Under the pieces are notes generated by a model. That model worked only from the letters and a program-made list of their open reading frames with translations. It was not told the DNA's origin and made no database searches. Position numbers and translations under genes: made by a program. Shown piece by piece: positions 38,890 through 51,155 of a stretch of DNA of 64,000 bases. Origin of the DNA: Rhytidiadelphus loreus (lineage: Eukaryota; Streptophyta; Bryopsida; Hypnales; Hylocomiaceae); the NCBI GenBank assembly GCA_947034895.1, contig OX344762.1:30608760-30672759 (forward strand), in the 5' to 3' direction. The number at the start of each line of letters is the position of its first letter. The first letter of the stretch is position 1.

Positions 38890-39000
38890 AGCCTTCGTTC
38901 AGTGACTTTGGCTTTGACCTTAGCACATTGGTGAGGTAGTCATAAATTCAAACCTCGGCATTGATGGGGCACTTATCACTATAGTTGATCCAACTACAGT
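38890..39000 (+). repeat. Possible tRNA-derived SINE head
   Basis: TTAGCACATTGGTGAGG resembles a pol III A box, followed by AAATTCAAACCTCGG, a B-box-like sequence with CpG decay. Spacing is shorter than usual. No poly-A end or target duplication was confirmed. Confidence 0.3.
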
Positions 39001-39069
39001 AGGGGGTTAATGACCTCATCGTTCATTATATGGGGATTGGAAGTTTTCTTGGAGGAAGGAACATATGAG

Positions 39070-39252
39070 TTCTTTACAGGGTCTACCTCCTAATAGAAGC
39101 ATCAAGATGGAGGCATCAAGGATGGAATTCGCCATCTAAGTCCACGAGGCTTAAATAGTTGAGCCATTTCCAACATATGCTTGTCGGTTCTTTATAGAAT
39201 CTACTTCCTAACAGAGGCATGAAGGATGAAATTTGCCATCTAAGTTCATGAG
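39070..39252 (+). repeat. Imperfect tandem duplication, ~119-base period
   Basis: TTCTTTACAGGGTCTACCTC ... GCCATCTAAGTCCA recurs as TTCTTTATAGAATCTACTTC ... GCCATCTAAGTTCA. No coding potential was seen. Confidence 0.55.
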
Positions 39253-39324
39253 ATCTAAGGTAGGACCACCCATTCACGGCCCAAAGCCCCATACCCAACA
39301 TGTAGGGTGTAGTTATTTCCAACC

Positions 39325-39531
39325 CATTACATGATTTTCTACAGCAGTTAAGGGTTGCGAATTCCTTGACATTCTCCTGCGTCAAGAACTCCGCCACGTG
39401 GCCTGCTGACGTGGTCGAGAGACGACCATGTCAACAGGCATAAAAAAATATTTTTTTTGTAAAAAAAATAAAAAAATAAAATCTTCATTTTAATATTTAA
39501 TTTTCTTTTAATTTTTTTTAGCTTTTATTTA

Positions 39532-39563
<32 letters not shown>

Positions 39564-39648
39564 TTTTTATCTAGACTGCACAGGCTGGTTCCCAGCAACG
39601 AGAAACAGCCTGAAACAGCCCTCCTGAAGGCCTAATTCTCATCTAATG
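39325..39648. mobile_element. CATTAG-family MITE, copy F
   Basis: Left end decayed (CATTACATGATTTTC), right end CTCATCTAATG. Shares GCTGACGTGGTCGAGAG and AAACAGCCTGAAACAGCCC with copies D and G. The core ends in an (ATT)n run. Confidence 0.65.
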
Positions 39649-42104
39649 CAAGGCTAAAACAAATTTACAACTTAAGCTTGGAATGTTTTTTTCTCTCCTT
39701 TTTAAGGTTGGGACTAGTAAAGTCATGATACATGTCATGCAGTAGTGAGCAAGAAAGTAGGAAGTAGGAAAGTAGTTCTTGAATGATTGGAATTGGAAGA
39801 CTTTAGATATTGGACATAGGTCAGACCAACTTTGGGTTTCCAAAATTCATAGTAATTTAAGTTCAAGCAATAAAATTACCAAAATTTTGACAATCCTCAT
39901 CATTTTTATCTTTGCATCTCGGGAAATATTTGCTTCACCTTGCACTACTCTAAATCATGTCCACAATTGCTTACTTGATTGGTTATGGGTGGCTCCTCTA
40001 TAAGTTAGATAAGGTAGGAGGTTCTAAAAGCGCTCAAGCTCTAAAATGGACCTACCCACCTCCTTAAAATGTACACTATTTGTACATGTTGCTTTTTCTT
40101 TGCCTTCAACAATGTACAGACAATGTACATTTTGGGAGGTGAGCCATTTTAGAGCCCCATGTCATTTCAACTTCAAAATTTTATAACTAATTCCTCAAAG
40201 CTCCAAAAGATATTTGAAGATGTTTTACCTCCCAAAAATTAAGTTTAAATGAACCTTTTACCTCCTACCTCAGTTGAGCCACTCCCAACGGATGCTTCAT
40301 TCACGCCGGTCTGCAGTCAGTTACCCTTCTTCTTCTTCTTCTTCTTCAATCTCACTGATTATTCTGATGATCAGTCTTGTTCTTCCGCAAGTGATGCCTC
40401 CCAATGAACTTAGCGTCTTAGCTTAGCCTCATCAGTGATTTCCCCTGCATGCCCAAATCTCCTTCCTGTGTCACGAAGTTTATTTGGACGGTTTAGGGAG
40501 TCGTTACTTAGCCCTGCGTCTCCCTGACAGCATGACTCCACTAAGTGAAGTAATGCCTGACATGATTGACTATTGTTTTTGCGTAATTATACGACGGTTA
40601 TTATTTTGTTTTAGACTCCGTCGGAGAAAGTGAGAAACCATCATCATAAGATAACTTACATTCATACTGTATGATATTGTCTTGTCTTTGCCCTGCCAGG
40701 ACACCTGTGACTGGCAGGTTTGTTTCGTCTCTTTTTGCAATGAAATCCCGTTTCATTTGTTTAAAAATAAATAAATAAAATTATACTGTATGATATTCAT
40801 TTTCTTCATGACAGACAGACTGAGGGAGACAGCAGGGAGAGCGACGTAATAAATAATAAGTTCCTGTGTCGTTTTAACTGAACCTCCCACCAAACGTGGA
40901 GTTAAAGTTCATTTGTTTCAGAAAAAACAACAACAACAACTCGGAGTTAAACTGAAACGTTTAAATTAAAAGCCCCTGTCATCCTTTTCACCAATAAATA
41001 GGATGCCCTCTAACCAAGCGTGCAATCAGGGTAGCCCACAGTTACAGTAATTGATTGGGAACAAAGTCCCTTCCAGTTTCAGTTATAGACCGCAAAATAC
41101 TTTACCCAAAGGAATTTAACTTAATTCAACTTTTATTATTTTCGTGTATGTGTGTGTGAAGAGAGAGAGAACTGGAGATATTGGAACCCATACTAAAATT
41201 GTGCACTCTTTTTGGAACCACACGGCTCACTGATCGAGTGTTTTGGAACCTGTTTTGGAACCCCGCCCTGCCACGGTAATTGCATGTTTTTTGTCCATCA
41301 GTCCGATGATTGGTGATATATAATAATAAGACTATTTGGCTCTGTGAAGCAAGCAAGCAAGCAAGCATCTTGTTTTGCCAATTCTGAGATTGGTTCATTA
41401 TTTTGCCATTTTTTTAATAGCCTGCATTCCAATGTACTTATGAAGGCCAATTTCACCGCCACATGCTGCCAGTGTTGCTTTCACTGAAGTGGCGAGGCTT
41501 TTCACTCATCAGTGAGCACCGTCTGACTCTGTCTGATGGACCCGCCTGCAACGCTGCGTAGAAATGATTTAGAGCCCAATTACACTAGGCACATCACTCT
41601 CTGGCAGCATGACAGAGTTGGGGAATTCTTTTCTTTTTCTTTTTCCCAAGGTAGATGAAATTGCGATCTGGACTGAAGTGTGATGAAGATATTCTCATCC
41701 GTAGATATCTACGACGGACATAAATGAAAAAGAAACATTCATTTACTCATCCAAACACAAATTATATGCATTCATGACCTATAGTTTTGGTGATTTATAG
41801 CTACTATTTCATAAATGGAATCACGTTTTGCATAGACATGGGATGTGGGACACGACCAACAAGAAGACCCAAAGTTAGTCTCATTGGCAATTCCGTCTTT
41901 GAAAATATTTGGAAATTCATTCTGACACATCATGGAACATGGAAATTTGCTCTAGAGTTGATAGAATGCCCAGGTGACAATCCTAATGAGCCATTGTGAT
42001 TTCAAAGCTTTCAAATACACTAGTGAAAATTTCACAACGTAAGTTAAACATGTGATATCATCTCTGAAAAATAAATCTAAAAAATTTCACTCTAATAAAT
42101 CTAA

Positions 42105-42335
42105 TAAATAGGGGTCTGAGGTTTGACTCCACGGTCATGGGCTCCATCCTTTCACCCACTGCCGGTTGGTTCAGTACACACACAGCAAATGGTCGGTGTA
42201 TTGGGACCAGGCTAGTGTATTTATGTAGAGCCTGGTGGCTGTAAATAGTGTAGGTTGTTTTATGCCAGGCCTGGCTGGGGGCACTTCTTCTGCCTCAAGA
42301 TGAATTCGTCTAATGCTCAGAAGGCGCAAATGTAC
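42105..42335 (+). repeat. Possible SINE remnant upstream of the expansin gene
   Basis: AGGTTTGACTCCA matches a pol III B box (GGTTCGANTCC) with one C-to-T change. A GC-richer body (GCCAGGCCTGGCTGGGGGC) follows. No A box or tail was found. Confidence 0.25.
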
Positions 42336-42817
42336 TGAGTAAGAGGTGAAACGCAGCGCAATCAGCGCTGCGTCGCAGTCATAATTAAATTTCATGAATC
42401 ATGTCCTCAGGCTTTGCAGGCCACTTCCAAGTGATGCATCACTGATCATGGTATCAATGTTAGTCAATCACTTTCACAAGGGAAGCAAAGAAACGCTAGA
42501 ATTCACACCCAGCCGCTGGAACATGATCATGGCTCCTCCTCCTGCTGCTGCCCATGGCCAATTTCCTGGAAAAGAAAATTATTCCACTAGGTGGGTCGTG
42601 GACCGGCCTCACGGCGCATGCCCTGCAGCAGCGGCTCAGAAACCTGTCGAGGATGCACATTCTTGTGTTTCTCAAAAGCTGCCCCAATTCGGTTGGTGTC
42701 ATAGTAGTCATACTCTTTGTCAGTTGACATGGACTAAACTTCCGAAGGGGTCCAAGCTTGCCAGTCTTGTCGGGTGGAATGTTGAGGCGGAGCCGATAAT
42801 CCGACCTTTGGGATATC

Positions 42818-42825
42818 TATATAAT
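42818..42825 (+). promoter_or_regulatory. TATA box of the beta-expansin gene
   Basis: TATATAAT stands about 100 bases before the expansin ATG, a usual plant spacing for a short leader. Confidence 0.6.
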
Positions 42826-42919
42826 GAGTAGGAGATTTTCCGCTTCGGCATTTCAGAGCGATTAATACCATATTCCGACTGAGGAGCAGCTGCTGACTGT
42901 GAGGATCGGGTCTCCAAAG

Positions 42920-44996
42920 ATGGGAGCCACTGTTTTGTTCTTGATGGCTCTTGCAAGCACGTTGCCTGTGGCTCTCGGGGGCGACGATAGTAGCAGCAGC
43001 AGCAGCTTCATGGAGGCTAATGGGTACACGGGTTGGATCCCCGGACATGCCACTTGGTATGGAGATCCATACGGAGAGGGTTCTAACGGTACATTCCTTA
43101 CTTCTCTGCAGTCATCACGCAACACTTCTTGACCTGAATCAGATTTTTCTTGCTGCTTCATCGCCTCCTTGAATCAATGAGAATGTACTACTTCCACAAT
43201 TCACTCGGGATTTTACCAATATTGCTCAATGTTAACTCGGAGATTTTACTTATGTACATTAGATAACTCAAAGGAGTTAGAGACGGTCGTCCTTCTTATG
43301 GGAGAAATCGAAGGACTTTTACATTCGAGCTTCTTGAACTTGTACTTTTGATTCCGGAAAATGAGGGAGATATGAAGTTTATAGAGGCGAGAGTCAAGTA
43401 CAGAACATGATGCCCAAAATGAAAAAACTGATAAGGCATTAGATACATACCTGGACACGAAACATTGGTGTCCAAGTTTTCTTTCAGGCTTTCTTTCAAG
43501 AAACATTGGTCTCTTGCTAGCTGCTCTTCTTGATTGTTGATGAACGAGCGTGTTAGAATAGCTTGCGTTCGTCTTGCATGTAACCCACATTGGGAATGCT
43601 CGCAATCAATGCAGGCGGAGCTTGTGGTTACACCGAGCTCGCAGGAACTCCCTACGGTTTGAGTGTGGCAGCTGGAAGTGCTATCATCTTCCAGAACGGT
43701 CAGGGCTGCGGCGAATGTTACGACGTAAGTGCAGTCTGGTCATTCCTCGCCACACAACGCCTAAGGTCACACGCGTTGTCAAGTCAAGTAGCAATGAAGC
43801 TGATAAGTTCTCTGTCAATGGCCGCAGGTGAAATGCACACATTCATCTTGCAAACAGGAACCCACCAGAGTCGTCATCACCGACTCCTGTCCAGGTTTGT
43901 GTAGTTACTTCCAATAGTTATTCTCCGGCCATTGCTGATATTCTGTATTTCAAAATCACAAAGTGATTTCAGTTCTTGCAACGCTAAAGATTTGCCTCGG
44001 TCACTATCGCAGGAGGAACATACTGCAGTACAGGGGAGCCAGCATTTGATCTCAGTGGTATGGCTATGACGAATATGGCTCTTCCTGGAAGGGATCAAGA
44101 GCTACGCAATCTGGGCTTGTATGACATTCAATATAAAAGAGTGCCCTGCTATTATCCAAACCAGAACATCGCATTTAAAGTTGACCCTGGGTCCACCCCC
44201 TATTGGATGTCGTTCACGGTCAAATACCAAGGAGGGCCAGGGGACATTGAAAGCGTCGAAGTTCGTCAGGTAATAAGAATTACCTCTCTTTTTCAACCCA
44301 TTCAAACTCTGCATAGAATTTATTTTCACACAAGTTCATATCATTCTTGGAAGCCATGCTCTGCGACTTCTGTTCTTTGTCATTCGTTCATCTCAAAACA
44401 TTCAGTTTCCGCTAGGTACCTAAGAAGGAATATACCCATGAGGGATCACCTCGATTTCAAGATTTGAGCTATTTTCGGTGAAAGCAGAGGCAGAAATCTC
44501 AAATCCTCATGCGCAAGACCCCTTTCCCCAAATCTCCAAGAATGTAATGGTTGCGGTACCAAATTAGCATGCTGGATTAGATTAAGTAGAATGAGAGTGT
44601 ATCTAATTCTATGGCCTAACACCAAGCGATTTCCTTTTCATTAAATCTCTCTCCCTCGCGGTGTATGCTTGCAGGCTGGAAGCTCTACGTTTCAACCAAT
44701 GCAACATAATTGGTATGATTACTGAAAAACCTTCTGTATTATTGATTCTCTCCGCTTCATGTTTGGATGCTATTTTCGAGTTTCCGGTAATAACTATGTG
44801 CCTCTAATAATCGGTATTTTATGGCAGGGGCGCTAATTATATGTTGATCTGCTACTCCGGGCAGCCATTCAGAGGACCTTATGACGTGAAGATCACATCC
44901 AAATTAAATGGACATTTTGTTGTTGCTGAGCAAGTAATTCCTCAATACTTTCAACCCGGGGCTCTATACGAATCCAACGTGCAGCTTGCATATTAG
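42920..44996 (+). CDS. Beta-expansin
   Basis: Six exons: 42920-43088, 43615-43724, 43828-43894, 44013-44269, 44675-44712, 44828-44996; 269 residues, the usual expansin size. Expansins are secreted to the wall and loosen cellulose-hemicellulose contacts during acid growth. The start gives a signal peptide (residues 1-20, MGATVLFLMALASTL). The DPBB domain follows with ATWYGDP, GGACGY, GQGCGECYDVKC and VVITDSCPGG. The second, carbohydrate-binding domain starts after RVPCYYPN and includes TVKYQGGPGDIESVEV, MQHNWGANY, GPYDVKITS and VIPQYFQPGALYES, which is the beta-expansin pattern. The conserved HFD motif is AFD here (EPAFDLSG): the Asp is kept but the His is Ala. An in-frame GTG lies 21 bases upstream; the ATG is preferred because it begins the signal peptide. 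Confidence 0.92.
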
Positions 44997-45581
44997 TTCG
45001 TGTTAAGAGCGCTTTCATGGATCAGTAAACTATGTAGAATAGATAAGGGTTTCACTTACTTAGCGAGGTCAGTGATCGGTATTATCTGCCATCCTCCGCC
45101 TCATAGTAGTACATATCATCCTATCTGAGAACTTAGCAGCTTCAAGCTGCATCAGGTGTGCCCTTCATCGCTAAGATCTGGACAAGTCTCAATCCTGCGC
45201 GATGAATCTGTAATAGCTAGCTAATGTTCTCTTCCCTTCTTCATAAAGAAACAGCCCCCTGGCGTTCAGAAGGGACAGACTTGTAAGTTTAAATAATTAT
45301 ATGTTCTATAAAAAGACGCATTAAACCAGCAGGTGAAATTGAACCATTCTCTTACACATTCAATGTTCACATATCGTGGAGTAAAACTCTCTAGAAAATT
45401 CCAATCAGACAATTGATAACACAGTTTAACCCCAAAGCTCTCTTCATTAAGGAAGGCAAAATCCATTCCGTTGCATCGCTCTCTCCGAGGCACAAGCAGT
45501 CGACAACACCTTCCTACACTGCTACAACTATACACGCAAATGCACTATACAATCTGCTTCTGAGACGATGATATCATCTTC

Positions 45582-46739
45582 TCAGTTAGAAATACGATCA
45601 GCCCCCTTCTGGGCATCTCTCTTCAAGTCCTTGCCTGTGTCTTTGGCGGAGTCACCTAAATCCTCAGCCTTCCCTTGCAGATCCTTTCCAGCGTCCTTGG
45701 CTGCACCCGTACCCTTGTCCACATTGCGCTTCAATGAGTCGCCCGCATCTTCAAGGGTGCTCTGAGCCTTATCCTGTTAACAAAAAGTACCAGGTTCAGT
45801 GACCTAATTAAACCAGACCGCAACTGAAAATCAATTTATGCAAATCTGACAACACATTATCAATTAGAAGTATCACCCAGCTACGCTATTTGTTTCAATT
45901 ACTGCAAGACCCACTAAATGATATAGATGACTTTCTTCACAAGTATAATATTTTTCTCAAAAATCACTGACTTCAAAGTAAAGGTGACACTCTATAACAT
46001 TATTACCCAACCAATTGAAGTTCACGTAGTGAACTGTGTAATTGAGATCGATAGGTGTTCTTTGTTGGTCTGTCTTTGCTAATGGTCAAGAGCCTGAGTA
46101 CAATACTCTGCCCCTAGGTATGTAAAGAAGGAAACGCCTTGGTTTGCTTACTGATGTTATGTCCTTTCTCACATTATTACTACAAAACTGAAAATACTAA
46201 TGGCATTCAAGATTGCACGACATTCAAGCAGTTCCTGTGAAAGCACTTACACCAAGGCTCTCGGCCTCGCCTCGAGCATCCCTGCTGGCGCTCTTGAGGC
46301 TCCCTTCGGCGTCTTTTCCTGCACCGGAAGCTTTGTCTCCCAATTTCCCAGCCTCGTTCTGCACATCACGGCTCGCATCCTTGGCAGTATCCTGAGCCTC
46401 ATCCGCTTTCCCGCCCAAGTAGTCCGCCGCATCCCCCACCTTTCCCTTCACCGCTCCCGCAGCATCCTCCACCTTGCCCTTGGCCGCTCCCGCAGTGTCC
46501 TTCACCTTGTTGGCCGCTCCTCCAATGGCATTCTGCACCTGGTCAGTCACGCCTTCCTCCGCACGCACCACGACGGCGGACCTCCTCCTCTCCGACCTCA
46601 AACTCAAATTCGCCACATTCAACTTCAAGCCCCCCAACCTCGCACTGGAGGATCCCAAGTGCACATGACTCACAGTGCTGCACACCCCATTGAGCGACTG
46701 CACTCCAGTCACATTCATGCTCGCCATCACGGTCGCCAT
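45582..46739 (-). CDS. Plastid-targeted LEA-like protein
   Basis: Two exons on the minus strand, 46739-46251 and 45773-45582, about 226 residues. The first about 60 residues look like a chloroplast transit peptide: Ser/Thr/Val-rich, few acids, ending RRRSAVVVRA before EEG. The mature part is an Ala/Lys/Asp/Gly-rich amphipathic repeat, with 11-residue style units such as KVKDTAGAAKGKVEDA, KADEAQDTAKDAS and DAGKDLQGKAEDLG. This is typical of group 3 (LEA_4-type) proteins that protect membranes and enzymes during drying or cold. Gly and Pro placement suggests it is disordered in water and helical when dry. The start is the ATG at 46739; the open frame extends 10 codons further without another ATG. 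It converges with the expansin gene, about 585 bases apart. Confidence 0.87.
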
Positions 46740-46844
46740 AGCTGAAATCGAAGGATGCAAATAATTCAAACTCGTTTGAAAATATTACTACGGAGCAAAA
46801 TTGAGCGCAGTAAAGACGATGGGCAATGGGGCGAAAGGGCGGGG

Positions 46845-46850
46845 TTTATA
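46845..46850 (-). promoter_or_regulatory. TATA box of the LEA gene
   Basis: Minus strand TATAAA, within CTATAAACCCC, about 105 bases before the LEA start codon. Confidence 0.6.
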
Positions 46851-46995
46851 GTGTCGAGGAGATTGCGATGGGATAAGCTGGCGGGTCCAACTCAAAAGTG
46901 AAGGGGCCAGTTGCTGCCAAGTGGAAGGCCTGTGCGGCAAGCGAACTGCCTGTGTGCCAAGTGGAGGGGTCCGGAAGGGGGGCATGCGGTCACCG

Positions 46996-47001
46996 CACGT
47001 G
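46996..47001 (-). promoter_or_regulatory. G-box / ABRE core upstream of the LEA gene
   Basis: CACGTG (in CCGCACGTGG), about 146 bases upstream of the TATA box. bZIP factors of abscisic acid signalling bind such sites in LEA promoters, so drought or ABA control is a reasonable inference. Confidence 0.5.
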
Positions 47002-48530
47002 GAGGAATCTCCGCCGTCTGTCCGAAGATCAGAATCCGAACGGTGGAGGTCGGAAACCGCCGGTGCTCGGCACGCGCTTGATGATCGAGATTTGCAACAG
47101 GCCAATGGATTCAACCCAACAAGACGACCTGCTGCTTCGGGTATGGTCCGGCAAGGTCTGGAAAAGATTGGAATGAAGCGAAATGGAGTAAAAAAATAAT
47201 ACTCCGTATACAGAATATGTAGTCGCCCGCTTGGAATTGAGGTGAAAACTCAAAATTGTAACTCAAAACTCAATCAGATATTATCTATGGAGAGCATGCA
47301 CGGTCGAATGTTTGTCTTCATCTCGTAGCTTGCTTTTGGTACCGTCCTTTTCAGATGTGTCGTGGGAAATTCTCAAGAATGTTAGTTTTCTATCATTGAA
47401 CCCACGCATCAATTGTTTACTGATTTCTAACAATTGGAAGGAGATTCGTTATCAAATGTAATGATAGAAAAATGCAATGCATAAAATTTATGATCGAGGG
47501 TTCAAAGTATTGACCTAAAATCAAACAGAAGATCTGAGTGGTGTTTAGATTAAAGATCATTCTTATGGTCAGTATGTGCTCCTTGTCCACGATTTTTAGG
47601 GGTTTGAAAGATTTTAGGACACCGCTGGAATTGCAGTTGAATGTTGAAACCGTCTTCATTGAGGGTTCCAATCCATAAGAATAGCGTGGAACGCCCAAAC
47701 CCGCTATCCCTATACAATCAGTTGTGCTATGTTTTTATCAGAATAGTACCAAATACAACGTTCCAATCAAACTGAGGCTAGCTTCTGCAAACACCATCGG
47801 AGATTATCCTTGTCTACCTAACAGTGATATCAGAAGTTTCCCGGATGATTTGGCACTCGGAACGGGAAAATTATTAGGGAAAAGCGAGAAACAGAGGCCG
47901 GACATCTGTGTCACAAACTTCTCGATCTGTTGGCAACATTGCCAACCGGGAATGGCAATATGGGAACAAGAGGTAATCTCCCAGATAATCTCCCTCTGCT
48001 ACCGAGTGCGACAAATCTCAAACTCAGCATCCATCTCCCACAAATGACAGGCTTGCAAATGAGCGATGACTGCTCCACAGACTACCTCAGTGGAATGATA
48101 ACAAAGACATTTATTAGACAGACAAGATCTGAAGCATCTGTATTCATGATCAATTCTCAAGCTAGGCTGCAACCCACCGGACCAATGCAATTCAATTCAT
48201 GCTGTACGTCCGCAGCAGGACCAGAGTTTAGACCTACAATACCACGTTGAGATCAATTCAAGGAATTCGTTCCGAACCCACACAGACGATGCTGCTAGTA
48301 TTCGTGTATCCCTATTGAGATTCAAAACTTCACAGAACATGGAATTGTAGATCTAAGAGCCACCCCAGATGCGAAGGAGATCACACGACTTCTGGAAGCC
48401 AATTATCACGGACCACACTCGTAGGACAGTCTCCAACACATCCACACATATTCACCAACATATGCAAGCTACTGCGATCGAAGCTATTATATACAAGATA
48501 GTTCTGAAATGCACTGAATCATCCTATTGG

Positions 48531-48553
48531 TGAGGGGGGGGGGGGAGGGAGGG
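48531..48553 (+). repeat. G-tract, quadruplex-prone
   Basis: Twelve consecutive G, then A, GGG, A, GGG. Such a run could fold into a G-quadruplex and is also prone to length change. Confidence 0.6.
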
Positions 48554-48793
48554 ATCAGCGTCACCTTGAAAATTCGTGTCGCCACAAAATTTAATTTTCG
48601 TGTAAACTGGTCCCACGTAAAAAAAAACAGTATAATTTCAACCTGCCCAAATTCAAAGTAGGGTGTCTTTGGTGAATTATTTAGTGTCACACGCACATGA
48701 TGAGCATGCGAATTCGATCTCCCAAGTACCTGATTAGCAAGCATCAGTGGATTCTTTCTGATTGATAGGACCGGGGAGGGTCCTCCCACTCCA

Positions 48794-48856
48794 GTGCTCC
48801 ATGTGCTTGATTGATTAATTATGTTAGTCACATAATCAATCAAGCACATGGAGCAC
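48794..48856. repeat. Short perfect-type hairpin
   Basis: GTGCTCCATGTGCTTGATTG and its complement form arms of about 26 bases, with a four-base insertion in the left arm and a 7-base loop. It sits between repeats without a neighbouring gene. Confidence 0.6.
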
Positions 48857-49282
48857 AGGAGCCACCGTTTTGTGTGAAGAATTGCTGCCTACTCGGAAAT
48901 AGATAGTATCATGCATGTGCCTGCACTCGATCATCATCATTATTAATTTCGGCTATGGTTGTTAGCTTTCGGAGGCAGCAATATATATCATTACCAATTG
49001 AGAAAACGAGTCTGTCCCGATTCATGTTCTGTGATCATGAATCCAGCCTTCAGCCTACAAGAACTGCTGCTCTTGAGTTTGAGCTTGCAGTACTGTGCAG
49101 TACTATAATCGTCAGTGCAACATTCAGATGCATGTGCAGAGCTGTAGTGGGCGAGCAGCTGAACATGGATTGCAACACAAGTATACACTCACATGCCTAA
49201 GGTCACATCCAGTGTCACTTTCATTGGCACATGGTGCAGGACGATGGGAACTAGTGAGTCAGGGTCGGCTAAGCGGTTACTT

Positions 49283-49723
49283 AGGTGGGCACCCAAAACC
49301 GCCACTTTTCGGTAGTAAATGGAAGTAATAGGGCCGTAACTTGGGCTGACTATATTTCATCACGGAGGGTCATTACGGAGGGTCATTGCATTAGTGACAT
49401 TTGTACGTGGCCCAAGTTGGGACCGGGCAATCAATATTACTTTAGAGGTTATTACTTTAGACGGAGGTTCTACTTTGCTATTATTAGAATGGTTAAATTT
49501 TCATATTTTCTTGTTGGCAAGTGAAAGGAGGTTCCAACGCACCAAAGAACGCAACATTTGAATATTGTATGCAAAAGTTATGAAGGGTACTATGATTGAT
49601 TTTGAAGATGTGGTACTTTGACCTTAGATAACTTTGGTCACATAGGTACATATTGATTTTGGAGATTTACACATAATGTTGATGGCGGTTTTGGATTAGT
49701 GCCACATTTGGAGGTGCCCACCT
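49283..49723 (+). mobile_element. AGGTGGGCACC-ended element
   Basis: Inverted ends AGGTGGGCACC and GGTGCCCACCT, each followed inward by an AAAACCGCC-type block (CCAAAACCGCCA near the left, GGCGGTTTTGG near the right), over 441 bases. Confidence 0.7.
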
Positions 49724-50848
49724 TGCTCTCAAGCTTGCACCCTAAATGAATCTTGAAAATATGTAAATACAAATCATCTAAAATGTATAGCTTGCATACA
49801 TGAATGCATAAAATGGTTTGGGATTCATCATGAAGTTAAACTTCAAAAATGTATAGAATATTCATAAAGATTTAGAAAATTACCAATTTTTATGTAACTC
49901 ATGAATTTCCATTGTCAATAAGTTTAAAACAATCTTATGTATTGATTCTACCTCAAAGGTTGTGGAAATGCTTAAAGTGTTGTTATAGGTGCTTTGACCT
50001 TAAAAGTTAGAACCATCTTCCATTCATTTTTCAATTGGGATTTTGACAATATTGACCTGGTTTGTAGGAAATAGTTATAATATTTCATTGACTCGTCATT
50101 CTAGAGCTCAATTGGTTATCAAGTTAGTTGTTGTCCTGTTATTGTTTCCCATATGAGAGATATTGCTCGAAAGACATATAAACCCTGAATTGAATGTTGA
50201 GTGCAATATTTTCTATTACAAGCTATGGTAGTGCACATTTATTTGTCGTAACCCTTTTCCAATGTTGGAGTCATGATGCAAACGGTGCCTGTCAAATTTA
50301 TGTGGGACTTTGGCGACACTATGGACACCCCCATGCACCTTCAATCAAACAAGGAGCCGTAGTACTGTGGGACGTGGCTTTTTCATCACACCAATAGAAA
50401 AGAGGGGCTGCACAAGTGAAAATGGCCGCGGGTTGGAAAGAATTCATGCGTTTCTATTCCCTTAGCCTAGAAGATGTCTTGACCTTCATGCTTACAAACA
50501 AGTCCACGTTCTTTGTATACATAACGTGACAAAGAAAGTTACTATGGTGAATCATCTTGGTGCAAGTGGACGTGCATTTCAACCCTAAAACCTTTTAGGC
50601 ACTATTTTGAATATTGTGACTGTTTGGTGACTGGAATAGTGTCATCGCAATGGCGTTTTAGTCCATTCTAAGTCACGTCTTAATCATTTTACCGGGCATT
50701 TTGCAATAGCCAAGCCTCCTCTTATACCTTACACAAGGCTTGGTGTGTAATACTAGCAGTTTGGGCATGTTGTTTTTTGTTTTCACATGAATTAATATAA
50801 ATGAATATGATTGTTGCTCCCCTATGTATACCATGTTCCTAATCATGT

Positions 50849-51155
50849 CATTAGATGAGATTTGCCTATTGGTAAGGGCCATGAGTTCCCAAGAAGAAAA
50901 CTAGATGAAATTGACGAAACTGGACGAAAGTCGCCGTTTGTAGGGCCTGCTAACCTGGCCGAGCGACTGCCAGGTCGACATTTTCAAAAAAATAAATAAA
51001 TAAATTTAACTTTGTTTTCTATTTTAAGAACTTTAAATTTTTTTATTTTCTTTTTGAAAAAAAACAAACTGTCAGCCACGTGCGATGGGGCCCGGGGGAA
51101 CAGAGCTGGGAACAGCCTGAAACGGCCCTCCAGCCCCCCCGAATCACATCTAATG
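50849..51155. mobile_element. CATTAG-family MITE, copy G
   Basis: Ends CATTAGATGAGATTTGCC and GAATCACATCTAATG; the best-kept copy together with D. No matching target site duplication was seen beside either end. Confidence 0.8.

Larger units (their letters stand above)
33384..42390. other. Gene-free repeat region between GSTK and expansin
   Basis: Holds the inverted element pair, one GAATGACAA copy, a TTAACCCC left end near 37880, CATTAG copy F and SINE-like pieces. Simple repeats include (ATT)n at 39535, (TTC)n at 40327 and (AGCA)n at 41346. Confidence 0.55.

Noticed and set aside
42394..42831. 145-codon open frame before the expansin gene
   Set aside because: Low resemblance to any family and it overlaps the expansin TATA box, so probably promoter sequence.
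47724..48250. Overlapping open frames in a GC-richer patch
   Set aside because: Phrases such as GNLPDNLPLLPSATNLKLS hinted at a protein, but I recognise no family, splice structure or start; left as unexplained sequence.
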